From Streptomyces actuosus (GTDB taxonomy: Bacteria > Actinomycetota > Actinomycetes > Streptomycetales > Streptomycetaceae), in contig NZ_JAFFZS010000039.1 of the NCBI RefSeq assembly GCF_016921115.1, forward strand, positions 1 to 64,000: 64,000 bases of DNA, written 5' to 3'. Under the pieces are notes generated by a model. That model saw only the letters and a list, made by a program, of their open reading frames with translations. It was not told the origin of the DNA and ran no database searches. Both the position numbers and the translations under genes were made by a program. Below are positions 58,311 through 64,000 of the stretch, piece after piece. Each line of letters opens with the position of its first letter. Positions within the stretch are counted from its first letter, which is position 1.

Positions 58311-60665
58311 ATGGCCAGGCCCTTCAAGGGAAAGATCGCCCTAGATATCCGTGACTCGCAGCCGGACTGGGAGCCGTACCTCGCGCCGAGAGCGTCCGAG
58401 AACGCCCCGAACGTGCTGGTGATCGCCTGGGACGACGTCGGCTACGGGACGATGGACTGCTTCGGCGGTCCGGTGCGGACCCGGGCGATGTCGCGGATCG
58501 CCGACATGGGGGTGCGCTACTCCAACTTCCACACCACGGCCCTGTGCTCGCCGACCAGGGCGTCGCTGATGACCGGCCGGAACGCCACCTCGAACGGGAT
58601 GGCGACCGTCGCCGAGTTCAGCGCCGGGTTCCCCGGGATCTCGACCCGCATCCCCTTCGAGAACGGGTTCGTCTCGGAGGTCCTCGCCGAACACGGCTAC
58701 AACACCTACTGCGTCGGCAAGTGGCACCTCACCCCCGGTGCGGAGACCAACATGGCCGCGTACAAGGGGCGCTGGCCCCTGGGGCGCGGCTTCGAGCGGT
58801 TCTACGGCTTCCTGGGCGGGGAGTCGAGCTGCTGGTACCCGGACCTGATCCACGACAACCACCCGGTGGCGCCGCCGGCCACGCCCGAGCAGGGCTACCA
58901 CATCGCCAAGGACTTCTCCGACAAGGCGATCCAGTTCATCCGGGACGCCCGGTCCGTCGACCCGGACAAGCCGTTCTTCATGTACCTCTCCCTGGACGCG
59001 GCCCACGCGCCGCACCACGTCTTCAAGGAGTGGGCGGACCGCTACAAGGGCGTCTTCGACGAGGGGTACGAGGCGATCAGGCCCGGGATCCTGCGCCGTC
59101 AGAAGGAGCTCGGCCTGCTGCCGGAGAACACCGAGCTCTCCCCGATCAATCCGCACGGCGAGCCCGCGGTGACCGGGCCGGACGGCCAGCCCTGGCCCTT
59201 GATCGACACCGTCCGGCCGTGGAACGAACTGAGCGCCGACGAGCGGCGGTTGTTCATCCGGATGGCGGAGGTCTTCGCCGGATACGTCTCCTACAGCGAC
59301 GACCAGCTGGGCCGCGTGCTCGACTTCCTGGAGGCCACCGGCGAACTCGACGACACGATCATCGTGGCTGTCTCCGACAACGGGGCGAGCGGCGAGGGCG
59401 GACCGGACGGGACGTTCAACGAGTGGCGGTTCTTCAACGGCCTGAACACGCCGACCGAGTTGTCGCTCCCGCACCTGGACGAGCTCGGCGGCCCGTCGTC
59501 GTACAACCACTACAACACCGGGTGGGCCTGGGCGTTCGACACGCCCTTCCCGTACTGGAAGCGTTGGGCGGGCTACGAGGGCGGTGTCGCCGACATGTGC
59601 CTGGTCGCCTGGCCCGCCGGGATCGCGGCCCGCGGAGAGGTCCGCCAGCAGTACATCCACGCGGTGGACGTCGTCCCGACCCTGTACGACCTGCTCGGCA
59701 TCGAACCGCCCGAGACGCTCAAGGGCTATCCGCAGAGTCCGATGGAGGGCGAGAGCTTCCGGGCCTCGCTGACCGATCCCGAGGCGCCGGGGCGGCAGAC
59801 CCAGTTCTACGCGATGCTGGGGCAGCGGTCGCTGTACCACGAGGGATGGCTGGCCTGCACGGTCCACCCGCCGCTGAGCGGCTGGGGCGACTTCACCCAC
59901 GACGTGTGGGAGCTGTACGACCTCAGCACGGACCGCGCCCAGTCGCACGACCTGGCCGCGCGGGAGCCGGCCCGGCTGGAGACGCTCAAGAGCCTCTGGT
60001 ACTACTACGCCGGCGTCCACAACGGGCTGCCGCTGGACGACCGCACCGCCCTGGAGCAGGTGACGGCCGACCGCCCGAGCGGTGCGCCCGAGCGCGACCG
60101 GTACGTGTACTACCCCGACTCCGCGGCGGTGCCCGAGCAGTCCGGTGTGGTGACCAGCGGCCGGTCGTACACGATCGCCGCCGGCGTCGACGTCGACTCG
60201 GCCGACGCCGAGGGCGTGCTGTACGCGCACGGCGGGGTGGCGGGCGGCCACAGCCTCTACGTCAAGGACCACCGCCTGCACTACGCGTACAACTGGGTCG
60301 GTACCGACCTCCAGGTGGTGGACGGGGACCGGGAGATACCGCCGGGCAAGCACCTGCTCGCCGCCGAGTTCGAGGCCTCGGGCCGCAGCTCCGACCCGGC
60401 GATGCCCGGTGCGACCGGCACGCTCACCCTCTTCGTGGACGACCAGGAGGTCGGCAGCCACGACATCGTCACCCAGCCCGGCAGCTTCTGCGTCGTCGGG
60501 GACGGGATCTGCGTGGGCCGCGACGACTCCTCACCGGTGACGCCCGACTACGAGGGCTCCTTCCCGTTCACCGGGGGCACCATCGACAAGGTCGTCGTCG
60601 ACGTCTCGGGCGAACGCTACGTCGATCACGAGGCGCAGGTGCGCGGCTGGTTCATGATCGACTGA
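58311..60665 (+). CDS. Cys-type arylsulfatase
   Basis: A 784-residue protein from ATG (MARPFKGKIALDIRDSQPDW) with AGAGGGGA upstream. The sulfatase signature CSPTRASLMTGR at about residue 79 has the Cys that becomes formylglycine. NVLVIAWDDVGYGTMDCFGG supplies the metal Asp pair, VGKWHLTPG the Lys-x-His region, and VAVSDNGASGEGG the Asp-Asn. The catalytic domain fills about 560 residues. The C-terminal 200 residues (IAAGVDVDSADAEGVLYAHG, HLLAAEFEASGR) form a beta-sandwich that covers the site in large arylsulfatases. No signal peptide is seen, so it is probably cytoplasmic. The substrate ester is unknown. The radical-SAM maturase 2.3 kb away is the obvious activator. Confidence 0.93.
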   Translation: MARPFKGKIALDIRDSQPDWEPYLAPRASENAPNVLVIAWDDVGYGTMDCFGGPVRTRAMSRIADMGVRYSNFHTTALCSPTRASLMTGRNATSNGMATVAEFSAGFPGISTRIPFENGFVSEVLAEHGYNTYCVGKWHLTPGAETNMAAYKGRWPLGRGFERFYGFLGGESSCWYPDLIHDNHPVAPPATPEQGYHIAKDFSDKAIQFIRDARSVDPDKPFFMYLSLDAAHAPHHVFKEWADRYKGVFDEGYEAIRPGILRRQKELGLLPENTELSPINPHGEPAVTGPDGQPWPLIDTVRPWNELSADERRLFIRMAEVFAGYVSYSDDQLGRVLDFLEATGELDDTIIVAVSDNGASGEGGPDGTFNEWRFFNGLNTPTELSLPHLDELGGPSSYNHYNTGWAWAFDTPFPYWKRWAGYEGGVADMCLVAWPAGIAARGEVRQQYIHAVDVVPTLYDLLGIEPPETLKGYPQSPMEGESFRASLTDPEAPGRQTQFYAMLGQRSLYHEGWLACTVHPPLSGWGDFTHDVWELYDLSTDRAQSHDLAAREPARLETLKSLWYYYAGVHNGLPLDDRTALEQVTADRPSGAPERDRYVYYPDSAAVPEQSGVVTSGRSYTIAAGVDVDSADAEGVLYAHGGVAGGHSLYVKDHRLHYAYNWVGTDLQVVDGDREIPPGKHLLAAEFEASGRSSDPAMPGATGTLTLFVDDQEVGSHDIVTQPGSFCVVGDGICVGRDDSSPVTPDYEGSFPFTGGTIDKVVVDVSGERYVDHEAQVRGWFMID

Positions 60666-60688
60666 GCCGAGGACCGAACCTCCGAGCA

Positions 60689-60725
60689 GCTGACCGGCCG
60701 GCTGACGGGCTGTCGGCCGGTCAGC
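60689..60725 (+). terminator. 12-bp hairpin after the sulfatase
   Basis: GCTGACCGGCCG (60689-60700) pairs with CGGCCGGTCAGC (60714-60725) across 13 bases. Confidence 0.7.
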
Positions 60726-60761
60726 CCTGATCCCCAGCCCGCGCGGACGAGGAGTCGGACG

Positions 60762-61127
60762 ATGGCCGAGGACACGACCGGACCGGGCGCCGCGGACGCC
60801 GCCGGCACGACGAGCAGCCCCGTGTTCGACACACTCGTGCAGATGACGCTGGACGTCTTCGAACGCTCCGGCCTGGACCCCGAGACGTACCTGCTCACCC
60901 GTGTCGCGGCCCTGGTGGCCCTGGGCGCCTCGCCCACCTCGTACCTGGTCAACGTCGGCACGGCGGGCGAGATCGGAGTGCCGCTGGAGAAGATCCAGGG
61001 CACCCTCGTCGCCGTCGCCCCCGTGGTCGGCACCGCCCGCGTGGTCTCCGCGGCCCGCGGCATCGACGAGGCCTTCGGGACGGCCCTGCTGCCGGAGGGG
61101 GGCGAGGAGGCCGGGCCGGCGCTGTGA
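60762..61127 (+). CDS. Carboxymuconolactone-decarboxylase-like protein without Cys pair
   Basis: 121 residues from ATG (MAEDTTGPGAADAAGTTSSP). VFDTLVQMTLDVFERSGLDP then LLTRVAALVALGASPTSYLV and GVPLEKIQGTLVAVAPVVGT have the helical CMD fold, whose AhpD relatives use a CxxC pair. No Cys is present here, so it cannot be a thiol peroxidase of the AhpD type. It follows the sulfatase on the same strand after a hairpin. Common in actinomycetes near sulfatase or stress genes (from memory). Function unknown. Confidence 0.7.
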   Translation: MAEDTTGPGAADAAGTTSSPVFDTLVQMTLDVFERSGLDPETYLLTRVAALVALGASPTSYLVNVGTAGEIGVPLEKIQGTLVAVAPVVGTARVVSAARGIDEAFGTALLPEGGEEAGPAL

Positions 61128-61304
61128 CGCACCCGGTGGTGCGGCCCGGGTGCTCCGCCGGAAGGGCGGCAGCCCGGACGTACCGTGCGGTGCCGTCGGT
61201 CGGCCACGGCGCCGCCGTGGCCGACCGCGCACGTCCCCGCGCCCCCGGCGTCCCCGCGCCTCCTCGCCCCCCCGTCCGCCTCGACGGGCGGGCCGCCCCG
61301 CCCG

Positions 61305-61757
61305 TCACCCGGCGGCGTCCACCCGCGCGGCCGGCTCCGTGACCGTGGGGTGGTCGAAGACGGCGCTCAGCGAAGCCTGGGAGACGCCCAGGCGGCGTCG
61401 GATCCGGGAGACCATGCGGCTCGCCTGGAGGGACTGGCCGCCGAGGGCGAGGAAGTCGTCGTCGCGGGTGACCCGGGGCAGGCGGAGGATCTCCGCCCAG
61501 ATGGCCGCCAGGGCCTGCTCGGTGCCGGACAGCGCGTCGTCCGGGTCACCCTCGCCGGACGCGGAGCCGGCGACGCCGGTCTCCGGTGCGGCGGCGTCGG
61601 CGACGGCGACGGCGGCCAGGGCACGCCGGTCGACCTTGCCGTTCGGCGTCAGGGGCAGCGTCTCCACCGCCACCGTCCGGTCGGGCAGGAGGTGGTCCGG
61701 CAGGTGGCGGCCGAGGCGTTCGCGGACGGCGGCGAGCCGGGCGGCGGGGCCGTCGCC
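61305..61757 (-). pseudogene. Terminal fragment of a non-ribosomal peptide synthetase
   Basis: The minus strand encodes RLAAVRERLGRHLPDHLLPD and VETLPLTPNGKVDRRAL, the last subdomain of an adenylation domain (core A10 with the Lys), then FLALGGQSLQASRMVSRIRR, a carrier protein with the phosphopantetheine Ser (G-x-S: GGQSLQ). It ends at the C-terminus of the carrier, a normal protein end. Everything upstream of the A10 part is missing because the frame runs into the antisense of the ArsR remnant at about 61758-61770. It may still be transcribed but cannot activate an amino acid. Confidence 0.78.
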
Positions 61758-61763
61758 GGGTGC

Positions 61764-62030
61764 CGGACGCGCCGCCGCGTGTGGGGCGCCGGCGTGGTCA
61801 CCTCCAGCCGCGCCCTGTCCGATCTGGTCGGCCGCAGCCGCGCCCAGCTCCTCGAAGTCGTCAGCCAGCCGCTGAGCACCACGGAACTCGCCCGAGGCCT
61901 CGGCCTCAGCGCGGGGGCGATCAGCCAGCACCTCGGCATCCTGCACCGCGCCGGACTGCTCGACCGGGCCCGGGACGGGCACACGATGCTGTATTCGCGC
62001 ACACCGCTCGGCGACCAACTGGTGGACTGA
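61764..62030 (+). pseudogene. 3' part of an ArsR-family HTH regulator
   Basis: Frame + reads RRRVWGAGVVTSSRALSDLV, then LLEVVSQPLSTTELARGLGL, SAGAISQHLGILHRAGLLDR and ARDGHTMLYSRTPLGDQLVD. This is the winged helix of an ArsR/DUF5937-like regulator with its normal end. The N-terminal domain, usually over 200 residues, is absent: the upstream sequence on this strand is the antisense of the NRPS fragment. No start codon with a ribosome-binding site is seen at the joint. Confidence 0.75.
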
Positions 62031-62081
62031 TCCACCCTTGATCACTTGTGGGGGCCACGGATCGTCGGATACCAATGTCCC

Positions 62082-62633
62082 GTGATACGAGGCGAGAAGA
62101 TCGGGCTGCGGGCCCGGCACGAAGACGACCTCGCCGTCCTGCAGTCCGAACTGTACGACGACGTCAGGACTCAGGCGCTGGCCGATTCCGCGCCGTGGCG
62201 GCCGGTCCCCCAGGGATCTCCGCACTCCCCGTACTCCGTGGGCGAACCCTCCGATGACATCGTCTATTTCTCCGTGGTGGAACTGACGTCGGGGAAACTC
62301 GCCGGAGAAGCCCTGCTGTGGGGAATCGACACCTACAACCGCCGTGCCCACCTCGGGCTTTCGCTGCTGCCCGCCTTTCGGGGCCTGGGGCTGGGCACGG
62401 ATATCGTGCGAGCCCTGTGCACGTACGGATTCGCGGTGCGGGGCCTGCACCGGCTCCAGATCGAGACCGCCGCGGGCAACAACCCGATGATTCGCGCCGC
62501 GGAAAGGGCGGGATTCACGGTGGAGGGAACGCTGCGCGGATCCGCCTGGGGGTACGGCGAGTTCTCCGACGAGACCGTTCTCGGAATGCTGGACGGCGAA
62601 TGGCGTGAGCGGTCCGGCGCAGCCGGGAGCTGA
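62082..62633 (+). CDS. GNAT family N-acetyltransferase (RimJ/RimL-like)
   Basis: A 183-residue protein. The GTG start (VIRGEKIGLRARHEDDLAVL) gives the standard RimJ/RimL beginning. ALLWGIDTYNRRAHLGLSLL, PAFRGLGLGTDIVRALCTYG (the R/Q-x-x-G-x-G acetyl-CoA loop as R-G-L-G-L-G) and QIETAAGNNPMIRAAERAGF then TVEGTLR are all typical. It acetylates an amino group, often a protein N-terminus or a small amine. Earlier GTG or TTG starts would add residues before the fold. A hairpin separates it from the next gene. Confidence 0.9.
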   Translation: MIRGEKIGLRARHEDDLAVLQSELYDDVRTQALADSAPWRPVPQGSPHSPYSVGEPSDDIVYFSVVELTSGKLAGEALLWGIDTYNRRAHLGLSLLPAFRGLGLGTDIVRALCTYGFAVRGLHRLQIETAAGNNPMIRAAERAGFTVEGTLRGSAWGYGEFSDETVLGMLDGEWRERSGAAGS

Positions 62634-62638
62634 CCGGA

Positions 62639-62664
62639 CCCGTCGGCCGGCCCCGGCCGACGGG
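62639..62664. terminator. Hairpin between convergent genes
   Basis: CCCGTCGGCCGG (62639-62650) and its complement (62653-62664). It serves both the GNAT gene and the DUF4287 gene ends. Confidence 0.75.
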
Positions 62665-62666
62665 AC

Positions 62667-62879
62667 TCACCTGCCGGCATCCTCGGCGAGCGTGTGCGCC
62701 ACCAGCGCGTTGGCGTGGCCGTGCCCGAGGCCGTGCTCGCTCTTGAGCCAGGTGACGAGTTCGCCGTGCCGGGTCGGCGACGCGGCACGGATCAGTTCCT
62801 TCCACTCGGCGATCGGACGGCCGTACTTCTTCTCGATGGCGGGGAAGTAGCTGGCGGGCCCCTTCACAGGTGCGGTCAT
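62667..62879 (-). CDS. DUF4287 protein
   Basis: 70 residues from ATG (MTAPVKGPASYFPAIEKKYG). SYFPAIEKKYGRPIAEWKEL then KSEHGLGHGHANALVAHTLA match DUF4287 (S-Y-F-P-x-I-E-K-K-Y-G-x-P-I-x-x-W...G-H-G-H-A-N-A-L-V). These proteins are small, cytoplasmic and of unknown function. GAGATG-type ribosome-binding region is AGGACGTAGAGAG upstream. Confidence 0.88.
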   Translation of the reverse strand: MTAPVKGPASYFPAIEKKYGRPIAEWKELIRAASPTRHGELVTWLKSEHGLGHGHANALVAHTLAEDAGR

Positions 62880-63018
62880 CTCTCTACGTCCTTTCCGACG
62901 ATCGGCCGGCCCGGCGCCGGTGCCGATGCAGGGGTGGACCGCGGGGCCGCCGGGAACCGACCGGCCCGACGACGTGACATGCCTCACACCCGACCTGGTG
63001 CCCGGCGCCACGGACCGG

Positions 63019-64000
63019 TCAGGGGCGGCAGTCGTAGGAGAGGTCGGCCGTGACCGTACGGCTGTCCGGGGAGACGAGGTGCAGTTCCGCCCGTGCCGTG
63101 TGGCTGCCCGGGCCCTGGAAGGTCCACAGCAGGTGGAGGCGCGCCTGTTCCTGACCCCGGGTCACCACCTCTTTCAGCACGTCGGAGGTGGTGCCGTCGC
63201 TTCGGACCCAGCGGTAGGAGATGGTGCCGGGGCGGCCGTCGGTGGTGACGAGGCCGACGACGTCCGCGGTGTCGTCGCACCCCAGGACCGCCGGATGCGC
63301 CGTCACCGACACCGCCCGCACGGCGACGGACGGCCCGAGGCGCTGCCAGGCGAGGAACGCGAGGACCAGCAGCAGCACCAGGGCCGGCAACGCGTGTCGG
63401 CGCAGCCGCCGGCGGGAGGGCTCCGGGGTCGGCTGGACGGCGGGGAGCGTCCCGTGGGTGCGGTGCACGTCCGCAGCGGTCACGCCGGGTCCGAAGCGCA
63501 GCACGGTGCCGTCGGTGCGGTCGGGCGTGATCGGCGGCCGGGTCTCGCCGAAAACCCCTTCCCCGGGGGGCTGTTCGAGCGTCTTCTCCGGCTCGGGGCG
63601 CTGGATCCAGTGGCTGGCGAGCACGGTGGCGCTGTACTCGGCGTCCTCGGCCCCGGAGGACGGGCCCGCGGGCACCCCGTCCCCGGCGCCTCGCTCTCCA
63701 CCGGGAACGGTGTCGTCACCGGCGGGCCGCTGCCCGGCGGGGGTGGGTGCGTCGACGACGGGCGCGTCGGCGACCGCGGCGGGGGCGAGCACCCGGGTGG
63801 CCTCGTCGACGTCCGCGGGCACCGGGGCGCCGCCCTCGGCCGTGGCCGGCACGTGGGTCGGCTCGTCGCCATCGGCCGGGGCGAACACCTCCGTCACCTC
63901 TGCCTCCCCGACCGGAGCGAACACCTGGGTGGCCTCCGCCTCCCCGACCGGAGCGAACACCTGGGTGGCGTCCGCCTCCCCGGCCGGAGCAAGCACCTGC
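63019..64000 (-). CDS. Membrane protein with long Asp/Ala/Pro-rich N-terminal part, cut by the window edge
   Basis: The C-terminal 325 residues are visible. A repeat of 12 residues (GEADATQVFAPV, GEAEATQVFAPV, GEAEVTEVFAPA) opens the visible part. A long acidic low-complexity stretch follows, then an Arg-rich flank (RRRLRRHALPALVLLLVLAF) with one transmembrane helix, and a 110-residue outer domain (AHPAVLGCDDTADVVGLVTT ... ADLSYDCRP) with a conserved-looking Cys pair. The stop is TGA at 63019. Actinomycetes have many such single-pass proteins next to STPKs; the T-Q-V/T-E-V repeats look like kinase or FHA targets, though that is speculation. The N-terminus is missing. Confidence 0.7.
   Translation of the reverse strand, partial: QVLAPAGEADATQVFAPVGEAEATQVFAPVGEAEVTEVFAPADGDEPTHVPATAEGGAPVPADVDEATRVLAPAAVADAPVVDAPTPAGQRPAGDDTVPGGERGAGDGVPAGPSSGAEDAEYSATVLASHWIQRPEPEKTLEQPPGEGVFGETRPPITPDRTDGTVLRFGPGVTAADVHRTHGTLPAVQPTPEPSRRRLRRHALPALVLLLVLAFLAWQRLGPSVAVRAVSVTAHPAVLGCDDTADVVGLVTTDGRPGTISYRWVRSDGTTSDVLKEVVTRGQEQARLHLLWTFQGPGSHTARAELHLVSPDSRTVTADLSYDCRP

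Noticed and set aside
1..64000. CRISPR arrays
   Set aside because: The only regular repeat is the 16-bp head-to-tail array without spacers; no cas genes are present.

Overview
The window is chromosomal DNA of a Streptomyces-type actinomycete. The evidence is very high GC outside a few AT-richer patches, frequent GTG and TTG starts, a spore-associated-protein-like secreted protein, FG-GAP and I36-type exported proteins, Yip1-type membrane proteins with Gly/Tyr/Gln-rich tails, SpoIIE-type phosphatases and a dCTP deaminase of the actinobacterial type. From memory, the order Yip1 protein / phosphoribosyltransferase / dcd / tRNA-Gly at 12.3-15.5 kb, and cold-shock protein / DEAD helicase / CBS protein at 38-41 kb, resembles conserved Streptomyces synteny. 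If so, the DNA between and around these blocks is largely accessory.

Layout. 0-1.4 kb is a scar zone: the end of an IS3-type element, a decayed DDE transposase and a degraded helical-protein gene. 1.3-13.3 kb carries exported and membrane proteins: a lipoprotein, a SapA-like protein, a 1483-residue secreted protein with a lytic-transglycosylase-like region and a golvesin-like domain, an ABM monooxygenase, two FG-GAP proteins and a Yip1 protein. 13.7-15.5 kb holds the translationally coupled dcd-phosphoribosyltransferase pair and tRNA-Gly(CCC). 15.5-24.4 kb is patchy: a secreted nucleoside hydrolase, an agmatine deiminase remnant, an acetolactate-synthase-like ThDP enzyme, a LysR regulator divergent from a class-A beta-lactamase-like serine hydrolase, a Tat-exported MBL hydrolase, a frameshifted SUKH-like gene and a DUF5994 gene. 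25-33.6 kb is a signalling block: a PAS-GAF-PP2C phosphatase, a Ser/Thr kinase with a C-terminal NBR1-like Ig domain coupled to an FHA-like protein, a Cys-rich protein, small membrane proteins and a large HTH protein, followed by a 16-bp minisatellite. 34-37.8 kb has a GH18-like lipoprotein, a GNAT, a short STAS protein and a MerR protein. 37.8-41 kb is the cold-shock block. 41-45.4 kb is a MoxR/vWA-metallopeptidase module with an unknown partner. 45.7-49.3 kb is one gene fusing a PutP-type Na+ symporter to PAS, GAF, PP2C and HATPase domains. 49.5-51.6 kb is an FMN-binding/ferric-reductase-like pair. 52-54.3 kb has a TRADD-N-associated-type membrane protein and a DUF389 protein. 54.6-60.7 kb is a sulfatase/radical-SAM maturase/antiporter cluster tied together by three copies of one palindrome. 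61-64 kb has an NRPS/ArsR rearrangement scar, a GNAT, a DUF4287 protein and a membrane protein cut by the window edge.

How genes may work together. The best-supported functional units are the Cys-type sulfatase with its radical-SAM maturase (shared operator-like palindromes), the kinase-FHA pair (GTGA overlap), the MoxR-vWA pair (ATGA overlap), the LysR/beta-lactamase divergon, the flavinylated-protein/reductase pair, and the CspA-helicase pair, where a hairpin appears to cover the helicase ribosome-binding site. Assignments rest on motifs read by eye. No database search was run.
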